Shown: positions 17,129 to 28,606 of the stretch, piece after piece
Position numbering within the stretch: the first letter of the stretch is position 1
Layout: the number at the start of each line of letters is the position of its first letter
DNA from: Acinetobacter terrestris
GTDB taxonomy: Bacteria; Pseudomonadota; Gammaproteobacteria; Pseudomonadales; Moraxellaceae
Assembly: GCF_004331155.1 (NCBI RefSeq)
Contig: NZ_SJNZ01000012.1
Location: 39,564-103,563 of the forward strand
DNA length: 64,000 nucleotides
Direction of reading: 5' to 3'
Notes under the pieces: model-generated
Database searches by the model: none
What the model was told of the DNA's origin: nothing
Seen by the model: only the letters and a program-made list of their open reading frames with translations
Program-made: the position numbers and the translations under genes

Positions 17129-20100
17129 TTATTGTGGATCAGCTTTAGTCGTTTTCAAAAGCGTTTGCAAATTAGCAGCTTTTGGTTTTACAAGCCAGAA
17201 TTTACGGCTGTAAAAATCAAACTCGTTGCGGATCTTGTACGCCCAAGCACTACCTGTCTCAGCAATATGTTCATCCAAGATGCGGCACAAGAACTCTTGG
17301 TGTTCTTCCATCGCTTCTGTAGAGATACGGTTTAACTCGATCAACTCATGGTTATAGTGGTCAACGAAGTCATTATCAAGGTCAAGTACATAAGCAAAAC
17401 CACCTGTCATACCTGCACCGAAGTTATGACCGACTTTACCCAGTACAGTCACAATACCACCAGTCATATATTCACAGCAGTGATCGCCCGCACCTTCAAT
17501 TACGGCAAATGCACCCGAGTTACGCACTGCGAAACGTTCGCCTGCAGTACCTGCAGCAAAGATTTTACCGCCAGTTGCACCATACAAGCATGTGTTACCG
17601 ATGATTGCGGTATTTTGCGTCTGGAATGGCGAACCTTTTGGCGGGAAGATCGAGATACGGCCACCTGCCATACCTTTACCGACGTAATCGTTGGCATCAC
17701 CTTCAAGCTTGATATGCAAACCGCCAGCGTTCCAAACACCGAGTGACTGACCTGCGGTTCCTTTCAGATTCATGACAACAGGATGTGTTTCCATCCCCAG
17801 GTTGCCATAACGGCGCGCAATTTCACCTGAAATACGTGCACCAATTGAACGGTCACAGTTCACCACATTGTAGTTAAACTCACCACTATTACCTGCTTCA
17901 ATAGTCGGAAGCATCTCATCAACCATTCTCTCTGCAAGCAAGCCTTTATCAAATGGTGTATTACCTTGAACTTGGCAATATTGCGCTTTACCTTCAGCAG
18001 AAGGATGTGAGGTTAACAAGGCGCTTAAATCTAAATGAGCATGTTTATCTGTATCGCCCGGTAAGACTTCAAGCAAATCTGTACGGCCAATCAAGTCTTT
18101 CAAGCTCGAAATGCCTAAAGCCGCTAACCATTCACGGGTTTCTTCTGCAATAAAGTGGAAGAAATTAATTAGCATTTCTGGCTCGCCAATATAATGCTCT
18201 TGACGTAAATGGTCTTGCTGAGTTGCTACACCGGTTGCACAGTTGTTCAAGTGGCAAATACGCAGGTATTTACAACCGAGTGCAATCATTGGCGTAGAAC
18301 CAAAGCCGAAGCTTTCTGCACCCAGAATCGCTGCTTTAACCACATCTAAACCTGTTTTCAAACCACCATCGGTTTGTACACGCACTTTGCCACGAAGGTC
18401 GTTTACACGAAGGGCTTGATGCGCCTCAGCCAGACCCAGCTCCCATGGCGAACCTGCATGGTGAATTGAGGAAAGTGGAGAAGCCGCAGTACCACCGTCA
18501 TAACCAGAAATGGTAATGAAATCGGCATATGCTTTTGCTACACCTGCCGCAATTGTCCCTACACCCGGTTCAGAAACCAGTTTTACTGACACCATTGCTT
18601 GAGGATTGACTTGTTTTAAGTCAAAGATCAATTGTGACAAATCTTCAATTGAGTAGATGTCATGGTGCGGTGGTGGTGAAATCAGAGTGACACCCGGAAC
18701 GGAGTAACGTAAACGTGCAATTAAGCCATTCACTTTACCACCCGGTAACTGACCGCCTTCACCCGGTTTCGCACCTTGCGCCACTTTAATCTGCAACACT
18801 TCAGCAGACGTTAAATATGCTGGTGTTACACCGAAACGACCTGATGCAATCTGTTTGATTTTCGAGTTACGGATGGTGCCATAACGTGCAGGATCTTCAC
18901 CGCCCTCACCCGAGTTTGAACGACCACCAATGGTGTTCATGGCAATTGCAATCGCTTCATGCGCTTCCGGTGACAATGCACCTAAAGACATGCCTGCAGA
19001 GTCGAAACGTGGCAAGATTTCTTCCACCGATTCCACTTGGTCGAGCGCAATTGAATTGTCTGTTTTCAGTTTGAATAAATCACGAATCGTGGTAATCGGA
19101 CGGTTATTGACCAATTCTGCATATTCTTTAAAGTCAGCATAATCCCCTGAGCGTACTGCTTTATGTAGAGAATTGATCACGTCTGGGTTAAATGCGTGAT
19201 ATTCCTTGTCGAATACGAATTTCAGCAAACCACCCTGATCAATCGGCTTACGGGCTTTCCACGCATTTTCAGCCAATTTTTTAAGATCATTTTCAAGGTC
19301 AGCAAATGTTGCCCCTTGAATACGGCTTGGCACGCCAGTGAAGCATTTATCAACCACTTCATTGGACAAACCTACGGCTTCGAATAACTGACCACCACGA
19401 TAAGACGCAACAGTTGAGATACCCATTTTAGAAAGCACTTTAAGCAGGCCTTTCTCAATGCCTTTACGGAAATTCGCTTGGGCATGAATTGGGTCACCCA
19501 ACAACTCGCCTTTCGCGATCAAGTCATTGATCACGTCATAAGCTAGGTATGGATAAATCGCAGTGGCACCAAAGCCCAGAATCACGGCAAATTGATGTGC
19601 ATCGCGCGCCAAAGCGGTTTCTACAATGATGTTTGCATCGGTACGTAAACCGGCTTGAATCAAGTGATGATGCACCGCACCTGTCGCCATCAAGGCATTG
19701 GCGGGTAAATAACCTTCACGAATTTTCTTGTCTGACAGCACCAGTAAAGTTTTGCCATCACGAATCGCTTGAGCCGCTTCCTCACAGATACGCGCAATCG
19801 CCGCCTGCGAACCTTCGCTTGCCACATAGTTCAAGTCGATGTCGGCAATTTCGTAGCCTTTACGACCCAAAGTACGCATTTGGTGCATTTTTGAGTTTGA
19901 CAATACCGGGCTTGAAATGATCAGGCGATCTGCATGTTCAGGACTTTGTTCAAATACGTTTTGCTCACGACCCAAACATGTCTCTAGAGACATCACGATC
20001 GATTCACGTAATGGATCAATCGGTGGGTTAGTTACCTGAGCGAACTGTTGACGGAAATAATCCGACACATGACGAACCTGACGGGACAATACGGCCATTG

Positions 20101-21610
20101 GCGTATCATCACCCATGGAGCCGACTGCTTCCTGACCGCTTTCCGCGATTGGACGAAGTAATTGATCACGTTCTTCAAAGGTCACCATGAACATTTTTTG
20201 TGAGGCTTTGAGCGCATCGCCTTTTAAGCCTTGATCACATAAATATTCTTCAAGTTCTGGACTACCTTGTAGACGAATTGAATTTTCACGTAACCATTCA
20301 CGGTAAGGGCGCATTTTTTTCAAATGGTTGCTGACATCTTGAGTATCAAGCAATTTACCAGTGAGCGTATCAATCACCAAAATTTGACCTGGACCCACAC
20401 GACCTTTAGAAATCACATCTTCAGGTTGATAGCCCCAAACACCAATTTCTGATGCAAGAGTGATATAACCATTTTTAGTGATTACCCAACGTGCAGGACG
20501 CAAACCGTTACGATCCAGCATACAGATGGCATGACGTCCATCCTGAATTACCAGGCCTGCAGGACCATCCCAGGCTTCCATGTGCTTAGAGTTAAACTCG
20601 TAAAATGCACGAAGATCGGCATCTAAAGTTTCAACATTTTGCCAAGCAGGGGGAACCAGCATACGTAGCGCACGGAACAGGTCCATACCACCACCGACCA
20701 AGATTTCAAGCATATTGTCCAGGCTTGAAGAATCCGAACCGGTACGGTTCACGATTGGATTGAGTTCAGTTAAACCTGGAAGTAATGGGTTTTCAAATTT
20801 TGGCAAACGCGCCATTGCCCAGTTTCGGTTTGCAGTAATGGTATTGATTTCACCATTGTGTGCAAGATAACGGAACGGCTGCGCTAAAGGCCAACGCGGT
20901 AATGTATTGGTCGAGAAACGCTGATGGAAGACCACAATGTGTGATTCCAAACGTGGATCTGCTAAATCGGTATAAAAGTCTGCGATTGCTTCAGGCATCA
21001 TCAAACCTTTATAGGTGATGACTGTTGAACACAATGTTGTGACATAGAATGAAGAATCATTGCTCAGTAATTGTTCCGCACGACGACGTGCCAGGAATAA
21101 TTTACGGTTGAATTCAACTTCAGTCACACCCATTGGGCAATTGACAATAATCTGTTCAAATGCCGGCATCGATTGAAGTGCAATTTCACCCAAAGCATCG
21201 ACATTGGTTGGGATCACACGCCAAGCAAGAACTTTTAAGCCTTCAGATTCGATTTCTTTGGCTAAAACCTGTTTTGAATGCGCAGCAATTGCAGGATCTA
21301 GATTTAAAAATACCGTACCGACTGCAAAGACTTCACTTAAAGTGATATCACTGAGTTTTTTTGCTTCTTCACGGAAAAATGCTTTCGGCATAGCCAGCAA
21401 TAAACCACAACCATCACCTGTCTTGCCATCTGCGGCAATACCACCACGGTGGGTCATACAACTTAAGCTATGAATCGCGGTCTTGACCAGATCATGGCTT
21501 GCATCACCCTGCATATGGGCAATTAAACCGAAACCACAGTTATCTTTAAACTCATCCGGTTGGTATAAACCTTGAGCGGGAGCTACAGTATTAGGCGATG
21601 GCATGTGCAT
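17129..21610 (-). CDS. gltB: glutamate synthase (NADPH) large subunit
   Basis: The alpha subunit of GOGAT (1493 residues from ATG 21610, with GAAGGG 7 nt upstream) carries out glutamine hydrolysis and reductive transfer of ammonia to 2-oxoglutarate. The N-terminal nucleophile Cys25 is in [10 protein letters not shown], so a 24-residue propeptide is removed. The glutaminase domain is followed by the central domain, the FMN-binding synthase domain ([12 protein letters not shown]) and the [3Fe-4S] cluster motif [12 protein letters not shown]. The C-terminal GXGXG beta-helix is seen in repeated Gly-rich turns ([13 protein letters not shown]). The gene is co-transcribed with gltD. Confidence 0.97.
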   Translation of the reverse strand: MHMPSPNTVAPAQGLYQPDEFKDNCGFGLIAHMQGDASHDLVKTAIHSLSCMTHRGGIAADGKTGDGCGLLLAMPKAFFREEAKKLSDITLSEVFAVGTVFLNLDPAIAAHSKQVLAKEIESEGLKVLAWRVIPTNVDALGEIALQSMPAFEQIIVNCPMGVTEVEFNRKLFLARRRAEQLLSNDSSFYVTTLCSTVITYKGLMMPEAIADFYTDLADPRLESHIVVFHQRFSTNTLPRWPLAQPFRYLAHNGEINTITANRNWAMARLPKFENPLLPGLTELNPIVNRTGSDSSSLDNMLEILVGGGMDLFRALRMLVPPAWQNVETLDADLRAFYEFNSKHMEAWDGPAGLVIQDGRHAICMLDRNGLRPARWVITKNGYITLASEIGVWGYQPEDVISKGRVGPGQILVIDTLTGKLLDTQDVSNHLKKMRPYREWLRENSIRLQGSPELEEYLCDQGLKGDALKASQKMFMVTFEERDQLLRPIAESGQEAVGSMGDDTPMAVLSRQVRHVSDYFRQQFAQVTNPPIDPLRESIVMSLETCLGREQNVFEQSPEHADRLIISSPVLSNSKMHQMRTLGRKGYEIADIDLNYVASEGSQAAIARICEEAAQAIRDGKTLLVLSDKKIREGYLPANALMATGAVHHHLIQAGLRTDANIIVETALARDAHQFAVILGFGATAIYPYLAYDVINDLIAKGELLGDPIHAQANFRKGIEKGLLKVLSKMGISTVASYRGGQLFEAVGLSNEVVDKCFTGVPSRIQGATFADLENDLKKLAENAWKARKPIDQGGLLKFVFDKEYHAFNPDVINSLHKAVRSGDYADFKEYAELVNNRPITTIRDLFKLKTDNSIALDQVESVEEILPRFDSAGMSLGALSPEAHEAIAIAMNTIGGRSNSGEGGEDPARYGTIRNSKIKQIASGRFGVTPAYLTSAEVLQIKVAQGAKPGEGGQLPGGKVNGLIARLRYSVPGVTLISPPPHHDIYSIEDLSQLIFDLKQVNPQAMVSVKLVSEPGVGTIAAGVAKAYADFITISGYDGGTAASPLSSIHHAGSPWELGLAEAHQALRVNDLRGKVRVQTDGGLKTGLDVVKAAILGAESFGFGSTPMIALGCKYLRICHLNNCATGVATQQDHLRQEHYIGEPEMLINFFHFIAEETREWLAALGISSLKDLIGRTDLLEVLPGDTDKHAHLDLSALLTSHPSAEGKAQYCQVQGNTPFDKGLLAERMVDEMLPTIEAGNSGEFNYNVVNCDRSIGARISGEIARRYGNLGMETHPVVMNLKGTAGQSLGVWNAGGLHIKLEGDANDYVGKGMAGGRISIFPPKGSPFQTQNTAIIGNTCLYGATGGKIFAAGTAGERFAVRNSGAFAVIEGAGDHCCEYMTGGIVTVLGKVGHNFGAGMTGGFAYVLDLDNDFVDHYNHELIELNRISTEAMEEHQEFLCRILDEHIAETGSAWAYKIRNEFDFYSRKFWLVKPKAANLQTLLKTTKADPQ

Positions 21611-22059
21611 AGCGTACCCTTCTTTCAACATGGCCCATAAAGCGGGCATCTAACAATCAAATATCTTCTTTGCGATTTAGTCCAATTTACTCACACGCAG
21701 ATCAAGACTGGGCAGAATCATTTTCTTCACATACTTAAGATAATCGCATTTCATCTTCTATGCATGGATCAATTACAAAAATGTTTTACTGATGTTACGC
21801 ACTTTTTTAAAGCAGGCAAATTCAGCAACTTCGCACAATCTTTGAATCTTTTCGCGCCAAAATAGGGACAATAACTCAATTCATGCACCAATAAAGCAAA
21901 AATGATGCCAATTAAGAAAGGATAAAGCTAAATGTTTTAAATATAGAAACATTAAAGCTTCATCTCAGTTAGCTTATTTTTTTGGCAGCATTTTTCGCAC
22001 TATTTTTGTGCATTCAATTATTTTTATAGCTTAATTTGCTCTATTTTAGAACTCTATTT
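21611..22059. other. intergenic region upstream of gltB
   Basis: About 450 bp separate gltB from the end of the SPOR gene. The region must hold the gltB promoter and the end of the pil-aro transcript. I see no strong terminator, no gene, and no riboswitch-like fold. A weak GCAC/GTGC hairpin lies near 21990-22010 (-). Confidence 0.4.
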
Positions 22060-22902
22060 CTAATTAAATGGATCGCTAATTTCAGTTTCTGCTGCTTTAT
22101 TGCCATTTCTTTTCGGCGCAGGTTCAACTGAGGAATGTGACTGCTGAACATCAACCACATTTCCTTCTTCATCACGACGCGTAACAGTTGTAGTAGTTGT
22201 TGCTTTAGGGTCAACCACGGGTACAGTCGGTTTGGGTTTAGGTACGACCAATAGACTTTCATCAATGCGAGGCAATGGTGCAGACTTCAAATTGACTGCA
22301 TATAGTTTGCTATTCGAGCCCATTTCATCTGCGCCCATATCATTGACCAAGGCAGCATAATCTTCAATATTCTGAACTTGAGCTTGAATAGACTTGGGAA
22401 ACTGGAACGGCAATTGTTGAAGGGCCTGTTTTGCCTGATCGCTATTTCGATAGATCCCATAAAGCAGAACATATTGTTCAATTTGATTTTCGCCACTTAA
22501 GCGAATGTAGAAAAAATTCTTACGATCAGACTGTTTTTTTAGAAAACTTCGAATCACATCATCTTTGCTTGCTCGAAACAGTTCAATCGTGGTGGCGTTT
22601 TTATTATCACTGATAAATTTACTGCCACGAAATTCGGGTTCATAGCTTCCCGTATTGACCACACGTGTGGTCATTTCCAAAGGACGTACTTCTTCTTGAA
22701 GTGCGCCAAGAAGGCTGGTTGCAGCAACTTTTTCCGGTTGAATTTGTAATTCAGATTCAGTTTCAGCAGATTTTTCTACTTCTACCAAAGCATCACTATC
22801 GGTAATTGCCCAAAAAATAAGTGCTGCAAACAGGCACACCAACCCACACACCAGCCAGATATAGTTTTGAATACGTTGCCATTGTGTACGGAGGGTTGCC
22901 AT
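22060..22902 (-). CDS. SPOR-domain inner-membrane protein
   Basis: This 280-residue protein has one N-terminal transmembrane helix (about 14-34, YIWLVCGLVCLFAALIFWAI) and a periplasmic part. A SPOR-like domain at about 125-210 (FFYIRLSGENQIEQYVLLYG, SDQAKQALQQLP) would bind denuded peptidoglycan glycans at the septum. A proline/threonine-rich tail follows. It starts 3 bp after aroB, in the place occupied by damX in other gammaproteobacteria. The damX name is not assigned because similarity is only in architecture. Confidence 0.75.
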   Translation of the reverse strand: MATLRTQWQRIQNYIWLVCGLVCLFAALIFWAITDSDALVEVEKSAETESELQIQPEKVAATSLLGALQEEVRPLEMTTRVVNTGSYEPEFRGSKFISDNKNATTIELFRASKDDVIRSFLKKQSDRKNFFYIRLSGENQIEQYVLLYGIYRNSDQAKQALQQLPFQFPKSIQAQVQNIEDYAALVNDMGADEMGSNSKLYAVNLKSAPLPRIDESLLVVPKPKPTVPVVDPKATTTTTVTRRDEEGNVVDVQQSHSSVEPAPKRNGNKAAETEISDPFN

Positions 22903-22905
22903 GAC

Positions 22906-23991
22906 TTATGCCTTCTCTTGATTCGCTAAAATCGCTTGTTTCATCAATTCCACATCGAATTCTTTGCTAATTACAGCCTGTCCTAAAGATTTCATTAGAA
23001 CCAGACGTAACTGTCCATTCAGCACTTTTTTATCATGTGTCATATATGCGAGGAATTCATCAAGTGGAATAGCTGGGCATTTTACGGGTAAATGGGCACG
23101 TTGAATGATTTTTTTTGTACGTTCTAAATCTTCCGCTGAAATCCAGCCCATGCGTTGCGACAAATCCGCAGCCATCACCATACCCGTTGCGACCGCTTCA
23201 CCGTGTAACCAAACGCCATATCCTAAGTAAGACTCGATAGCATGACCAAAAGTATGTCCCAAGTTAAGCAAAGCACGTTCGCCTTGCTCTTTTTCATCAT
23301 TCGCAACGATACGCGCCTTATGTACACATGAACGGTAAACTGCTTCAGCCAGTAATGCCGAATCACGCCCGACCAGGCCATCCATATTTTCTTCGAGCCA
23401 AAGCAAAAAATCCAGATCACCCAACAAGGCATATTTAATCACTTCTGCCAGACCCGCTGACAGTTCTCGATCAGGCAAAGTGCTTAATTGCGCCATATCG
23501 GCCAACACCACTTGTGGCTGCTGGAAAGCACCAATCATGTTCTTACCTAATGGATGATTAATACCGGTTTTTCCTCCCACACTTGAATCCACTTGCGACA
23601 GAAGCGTGGTCGGAACCTGAATGAAATATACGCCGCGTTGGAAACAGGCAGAGGCAAAACCAGCCATATCGCCAATCACGCCACCCCCCAGTGCCAGAAC
23701 GGTAGCATCTCGGTTAAATCCGGCTTCCAATAAAGCGTCAAAAATCAAATTTAAATGTTCAATATTTTTATATTTTTCACCATCAGGCAAAATGCATGTT
23801 GCAACTGTTTTCCCTAAAGCTTCAATTGCAGTCACATAATGTTCTAAATACAAAGGTGCAACCGTTGTATTGGTCACAATCATCACTTGCTTACCCTTGA
23901 TATAAGGTTCAAGTAATGATTGTGGATTTAAATCACTGCCAATAAAAATAGGATAGCGGCGATCGCCGAGTTCAACATGTAAAGTTTGCAT
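22906..23991 (-). CDS. aroB: 3-dehydroquinate synthase
   Basis: AroB converts DAHP to 3-dehydroquinate, the second step of the shikimate pathway, using NAD and a divalent metal. The 361-residue length is typical. Visible features are the NAD-binding glycine loop [33 protein letters not shown], and metal ligands in [13 protein letters not shown] and [10 protein letters not shown]. It is 17 bp downstream of aroK and directly upstream of the SPOR gene. Confidence 0.97.
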   Translation of the reverse strand: MQTLHVELGDRRYPIFIGSDLNPQSLLEPYIKGKQVMIVTNTTVAPLYLEHYVTAIEALGKTVATCILPDGEKYKNIEHLNLIFDALLEAGFNRDATVLALGGGVIGDMAGFASACFQRGVYFIQVPTTLLSQVDSSVGGKTGINHPLGKNMIGAFQQPQVVLADMAQLSTLPDRELSAGLAEVIKYALLGDLDFLLWLEENMDGLVGRDSALLAEAVYRSCVHKARIVANDEKEQGERALLNLGHTFGHAIESYLGYGVWLHGEAVATGMVMAADLSQRMGWISAEDLERTKKIIQRAHLPVKCPAIPLDEFLAYMTHDKKVLNGQLRLVLMKSLGQAVISKEFDVELMKQAILANQEKA

Positions 23992-24008
23992 GAAATTAAA
24001 ACCGTTAA

Positions 24009-24557
24009 TTAGACTAAATCTGCTTCTTGAGAAACAATCAGATGTAAGATTTTTTGGGCTAAATCACGAGCAGCCCCCTGGTTGGTTTCAATAATATAAT
24101 GCGCAACTTCCCGATACAAAGGATCACGAAGCGCCAATAAATCACGTAACTTTTGTTCAGGGTTTTCAACTTGCAATAAAGGACGGTTTTTATCCCGGTA
24201 GGTACGCTGTAATTGAATTTCAACAGGAGTATAGAGATAAACAACGATTCCGCGTTGTTTTAAAAACTCGCGATTGAGCGCTTGGGTCACTGCGCCACCA
24301 CCAGTTGCCAGAACCAGTTGTGTGTGAGCAGTGAGTTCATCGATCACCATTGTTTCACGGTTACGAAATCCCTTTTCACCTTCTTTTTCAAAAATCCAAG
24401 GAATTGTCGCTCCTGTTTTGCGTTCAATTTCATGATCACTATCAAGAAACTCTCGACCTAACAGTTCCGCTAAATGTCGACCAACAGTTGTTTTCCCAGC
24501 CCCCATTGGCCCTACCAAATAAATATTTGGCAGGGTTTCAAACTCATTGCTTGGCAA
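24009..24557 (-). CDS. aroK: shikimate kinase
   Basis: AroK phosphorylates shikimate at the 3-OH with ATP. The 182-residue protein shows the P-loop [12 protein letters not shown], the shikimate-binding Asp-Glu region [15 protein letters not shown], the GGGAV motif, and the lid (YRDKNRPLL). The gene lies between pilQ and aroB, as in most gammaproteobacteria with this cluster. Confidence 0.96.
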   Translation of the reverse strand: MPSNEFETLPNIYLVGPMGAGKTTVGRHLAELLGREFLDSDHEIERKTGATIPWIFEKEGEKGFRNRETMVIDELTAHTQLVLATGGGAVTQALNREFLKQRGIVVYLYTPVEIQLQRTYRDKNRPLLQVENPEQKLRDLLALRDPLYREVAHYIIETNQGAARDLAQKILHLIVSQEADLV

Positions 24558-24593
24558 GGAGTCACCTATTTATTTTGCTAAATTCAAAATATA

Positions 24594-26699
24594 TTAATGA
24601 TTTCTTGAAACACTGTCATTAACAATTCGTGGTGTAACAAAGATTAGTAATTCCGCTTGTTGAGAATTACGAATATTATTTTTAAAGATATTACCAATAA
24701 CTGGTAAATCTGCTAAGAAAGGTACTTTAGTGCTTGAGTTTTGCTTAACATCATCAAAAACTCCACCTAATACTATCGTTTCACCATCCCCCACCAAAAC
24801 ATTGGTTTCAAGTTCATTAGTATTAATCAAAAAGCCAGCTTGTGTCAGTTGCCCCAAAGAGTCTTTTGTAATCTTCAATGCCATTTGAACCTTACCATCT
24901 GGAGTAATACTCGGCGTAACTTCGAGTTCTAAATTTGCATCTACAAAGCTGGTCGTCGTTCCCGACTCTGCACTATACGTTTGATATGGGACTTGTGAAC
25001 CACGTAAAATTTTAGCTTTTTGTTTATCACCTGTTAAGACTTTAGGTGCAGAAATTACTTCACCATGACCATCTGCTTGTAACGCAGTTAATTCAAGATT
25101 CAACATATAATCAGATATTTTTAATAGACCAAAATTAAATGTTCCAGCTGTTGCTGTACCTAAATCAACACCTAAATCAATTTTTGGAGAATAATCTCCG
25201 CCCCAAACATTTGAGCCATTTGCACCTAAAGCCAAACTTGGATTATTTCGTTGAAGCCCCCAACGAATACCTAACTCACGGGAAAAATCAGTTTCCGCCG
25301 TCACAATACGCGCTTCAATCATTACTTGCTTCACTGCGACGTCCAGCAAATCAATCATTTTTCTCACTTTATCAATATTTTGTACAGTATCATTAATTAT
25401 TAATGTATTTGTTCTTGCATCAACTGATATTGATCCACGAGGGCTTAATAAACTTTCACCTGAATTACTAGCACCAGTAGTACTATTGTTATTCGATGAT
25501 TTAGTTTGTGTAATTAATTTTTCAATATCAGTTACTTTTGCATAACTCAATTGCATATATTCTGTCTGAATCGGTGCTAACTTGACACTTTGTGCAATTG
25601 CCTTAACTTCGTCATCTTCTGCTTTGATTAATTCAGAAACTGGGGCAATCCAGATGACATTACCATTACGACGTTTATCTAAATTTTTGGTTTTTAGAAT
25701 AATATCTAGTGCCTGATCCCAAGGTACATCCTTTAAGCGCAAGGTGATATTACCTTGTACCGTATCAGCGGTCACCATATTGATTTCAGTGAAGTCTGCC
25801 AATAACTGCAGCACACGACGTACTTCAATATCCTGAAAATCTAGTGAAATCTTTTTACCGGTATAGCTATTAGCCGCTTTCGGTTTAAGCGGATTTTTAT
25901 CTTCAGGTCGTTTTAAGCTGATGGTCAGTTTATTGTCCGCCTGATAGGCCATATATTCATAGCTACCAGCAGTTTGAATGGTGATTACACCATTTCCACC
26001 ATTATTATTTGCATCAATCGTAGAAACTGGCGTTGCAAAATCATTGACATTCAAACGACGCGCCAAATGTGCAGGAACTTTACTACCTAATGTGCGTACA
26101 ACAACTTTACTGCCTTGCTGCTGCACATCAACCTGTGTGTTTGTGCCAAGCAAATCAATCACAACCTGCCCTTCACCTTGACCACCGCGCTGGAAGCCAA
26201 TATTGGAAATGCCTTGGGTTGATCCTTGGCTCTGAGCTGCGACCTGCTGAGGAGCAAATGCATTATTACCCGCAGCCGAATTAATTTTTAAAATAAAAGT
26301 ATTACCTTCCACACGTGTGGTAAAGGCACCGGCATCCGCCAAATTCACCGTTAAACGTGAACGTTGAGCATCAGAACTCACATCAACTGAACTTGCTTCT
26401 TTAGTTGCAACTGCAATGCTATTTTGTTTTAAATTTTGCTGTGCTTTATCAAAATCCAGAATCAGACGTGATGGCTGCTCTAATTGATACGCTTGCGGCT
26501 GTGGCGGCAAGCCGTTAAACATGACACGAATTTCTGTACCCTGACCTGCAACCTGCATCGGTACAATATTGGTAATACTGACTTGTGCATTGGCAACCTG
26601 CATTACTGCTATTGCCACAGCACCCATAGAAAATTGACGGAACAAATGGTTCATTGTATTGCCATCCCCAAATATAAAATCTTTCAAACTGTTATTCAT
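24594..26699 (-). CDS. pilQ: type IV pilus secretin
   Basis: PilQ forms the outer-membrane channel through which the pilus passes; in Acinetobacter it is also called comQ and is needed for DNA uptake. The product has 701 residues from ATG 26699 (AAGGA 8 nt upstream). A shorter start at ATG 26654 would place the signal peptide (SMGAVAIAVMQVANA) at the N terminus. AMIN domains occupy about 55-300, then an N0/STN domain (ISLDFQDIEVRRVLQLLADF), N1 and the secretin barrel ending VPFLADLPVIGNIFKN and LIFVTPRIV. It is last of the pilMNOPQ genes, 16 bp after pilP. Confidence 0.96.
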   Translation of the reverse strand: MNNSLKDFIFGDGNTMNHLFRQFSMGAVAIAVMQVANAQVSITNIVPMQVAGQGTEIRVMFNGLPPQPQAYQLEQPSRLILDFDKAQQNLKQNSIAVATKEASSVDVSSDAQRSRLTVNLADAGAFTTRVEGNTFILKINSAAGNNAFAPQQVAAQSQGSTQGISNIGFQRGGQGEGQVVIDLLGTNTQVDVQQQGSKVVVRTLGSKVPAHLARRLNVNDFATPVSTIDANNNGGNGVITIQTAGSYEYMAYQADNKLTISLKRPEDKNPLKPKAANSYTGKKISLDFQDIEVRRVLQLLADFTEINMVTADTVQGNITLRLKDVPWDQALDIILKTKNLDKRRNGNVIWIAPVSELIKAEDDEVKAIAQSVKLAPIQTEYMQLSYAKVTDIEKLITQTKSSNNNSTTGASNSGESLLSPRGSISVDARTNTLIINDTVQNIDKVRKMIDLLDVAVKQVMIEARIVTAETDFSRELGIRWGLQRNNPSLALGANGSNVWGGDYSPKIDLGVDLGTATAGTFNFGLLKISDYMLNLELTALQADGHGEVISAPKVLTGDKQKAKILRGSQVPYQTYSAESGTTTSFVDANLELEVTPSITPDGKVQMALKITKDSLGQLTQAGFLINTNELETNVLVGDGETIVLGGVFDDVKQNSSTKVPFLADLPVIGNIFKNNIRNSQQAELLIFVTPRIVNDSVSRNH

Positions 26700-26715
26700 T
26701 TTTATTCCTTTAAAC

Positions 26716-27243
26716 TTAAGGCGCTGGTCCAATTAATATCAGACTTCTTGGACGCTCTACATATCCTTCCCGTCCATCTGGAATAATTTCCATAAGATCG
26801 ATTTGTGTTGGCGTGATACTCACCACACGACCATGATTCACACCCATGTAGCTACCACGTTGTACGCGTTCTATTTCACCATCTGGTGTTTGAATTAATG
26901 CCAGGATCTGCCCGGACTGGTTACGCATACTCCCCTTCATATTTAAGGATTCGATGGCATAACTTTCCAAAGGTTGCAGTTGACGTGACAAGTTAGGATA
27001 GACACGTTTTCCTGCCATAATTCTCAATTCAGCAGCCAGTGAACTCGGCAAAAAAGGGCTTTTCAGCTGATGGGCTGCATAGTCAAATGTTGGCACAGGT
27101 GGAAAAACCGGTGCCGGTTCAATCGGTAATGGCGGCTGATTACGAATACTTGCCATTTGCTCATTGACCGCATCAATACGAGAATCACACCCCACCAGTA
27201 ACAAGCCCAAAATCAGGCTCAAAGTCATTTTTTCTATTTTCAT
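26716..27243 (-). CDS. pilP: type IV pilus assembly lipoprotein PilP
   Basis: This 175-residue inner-membrane lipoprotein (lipobox LLLVGC, Cys19) links the PilN/PilO subcomplex to the PilQ secretin. A Pro-rich linker (PPLPIEPAPVFPPVPTF) is followed by the HR domain with a beta-sandwich (GQILALIQTPDGEIERVQRG). Its ATG overlaps the pilO stop by one base (TAATG). Confidence 0.93.
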   Translation of the reverse strand: MKIEKMTLSLILGLLLVGCDSRIDAVNEQMASIRNQPPLPIEPAPVFPPVPTFDYAAHQLKSPFLPSSLAAELRIMAGKRVYPNLSRQLQPLESYAIESLNMKGSMRNQSGQILALIQTPDGEIERVQRGSYMGVNHGRVVSITPTQIDLMEIIPDGREGYVERPRSLILIGPAP

Positions 27244-27968
27244 TACTGTGCCCCTCCAGCTGTAGCAGTTGAATTCGCATCTGCTGCTTGAGTATCCGTA
27301 GCACCGATATAACGATAGGTTTTGGCTTTCACGTTATAGGTAATTTGAGGAATATCGGTTTTTTTCTCTTTATTTTCCGTACCCGTAATCTCGAAATCAT
27401 GCAAAGTGACAATACGCGGAAGTGCAGCTATACCACTGACAAAAGAACCAAAGGCATGATAGTCACCTGTTGCTTCAATCGAAATCGGCTGCTCAATAAA
27501 GAACTCTTGCTTAATTTCATTTTCTAAACGGATATTTTTAAATTTCAGACCTGAATTCACCCCACTGACGTTGATATCTTCAACCAATCCTGGGATTTCC
27601 GTTTCTTTAGGTAACTGTTCGAGTTGCTGATTAAAATTCGCTTCCATTTCTTGTAACTGCGCTTGTAACTGTTGCAAATTGCGAAGCTTTGAATCTTTTT
27701 CACGGAATTCATTCAGCAAATTTTGCTCTTGAGCGCTGGCATTGGAAATGGCCTCTATTTGACCTTTAATCAGCGCAAAATATCCCAGAATACCAATCAT
27801 CATCACAATTAAAATCCAGCAAGTGATTTTAACGGATAATGGCCAGCTGCCGTAGTTATTCATATCCAAGGTATTGAACTGCTGAAGAAACTTATCTAAG
27901 GTCATCTTCTTTTTAGGAGCAGCAACACCTTCATTTGGGTTTAATTCATCAAATTCGTCGAGACTCAT
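27243..27968 (-). CDS. pilO: type IV pilus assembly protein PilO
   Basis: This 241-residue bitopic inner-membrane protein has a transmembrane helix at about 49-69 (ITCWILIVMMIGILGYFALI), a periplasmic coiled coil (about 85-125, Gln/Glu/Leu-rich) and a ferredoxin-like C-terminal domain. It dimerises with PilN in the alignment complex. It overlaps pilN by 4 nt (ATGA) and pilP by 1 nt. Confidence 0.94.
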   Translation of the reverse strand: MSLDEFDELNPNEGVAAPKKKMTLDKFLQQFNTLDMNNYGSWPLSVKITCWILIVMMIGILGYFALIKGQIEAISNASAQEQNLLNEFREKDSKLRNLQQLQAQLQEMEANFNQQLEQLPKETEIPGLVEDINVSGVNSGLKFKNIRLENEIKQEFFIEQPISIEATGDYHAFGSFVSGIAALPRIVTLHDFEITGTENKEKKTDIPQITYNVKAKTYRYIGATDTQAADANSTATAGGAQ

Positions 27969-28606
27969 TGTGCTGCCCCCGCTGTTGAATTAGCTGGATT
28001 TTGTTGTAATTCTGGCGTTACCGGTTGTGCGATTTGATCCAAGTCAGCAGTAATCACGAATGCGCCATAACGCTCTTCAATACGAGGAACCACAGAACTA
28101 GGTGCCTTGTCTTTTTGCTCTTCAACGGCTAAAAAAGAATTCATAAAGGCATTTCTATACCAAGCTGATGCTTCCAAACTACGCAAAAATTCTGCAACCG
28201 TGTTCGGACTTTCTGCCTTGCCTTCAAGGGTAAATTTATCGCCGGTACGGACGAATTTGGTAATGTACAAATTGCTTGGCGTAACACGTACCATTTCATC
28301 AATCAGGCGAACCGCAATCGGTCGTTGCCCTTGTAAACCTTGAATCAACTTCATGCGTTCAATAATGGCATTTCGCTGAGCTTCCAAACCTTCCAGGGAT
28401 TTTAATTGCACATCCAGATTTTGGTTGGTACTGGTAATAAGTTGATTCGCTTGTTCTTGATCTTCAAGTTTATGGCCATAATAAAACCATGCCAAGGTGA
28501 CCGCTAAAGCCCCGATTAATGCCATTCCTATACAAATTGTAATAAATTCTTTTTTTCTTTTCTCTCTTAGCTCATCACGCCAAGGGAGCAGGTTAATTCT
28601 CGCCAT
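27965..28606 (-). CDS. pilN: type IV pilus assembly protein PilN
   Basis: The 213-residue protein begins with MARINLLPWRDELRE; the INLLPWR segment is the conserved tail that inserts into PilM. A transmembrane helix (about 22-43), a periplasmic coiled coil and a small alpha/beta domain follow. Start and stop overlap pilM (TAATG) and pilO (ATGA). Confidence 0.96.
   Translation of the reverse strand: MARINLLPWRDELREKRKKEFITICIGMALIGALAVTLAWFYYGHKLEDQEQANQLITSTNQNLDVQLKSLEGLEAQRNAIIERMKLIQGLQGQRPIAVRLIDEMVRVTPSNLYITKFVRTGDKFTLEGKAESPNTVAEFLRSLEASAWYRNAFMNSFLAVEEQKDKAPSSVVPRIEERYGAFVITADLDQIAQPVTPELQQNPANSTAGAAQ

Noticed and set aside
17348..17746. 132-codon plus-strand frame
   Set aside because: It lies opposite the conserved C-terminal part of gltB.
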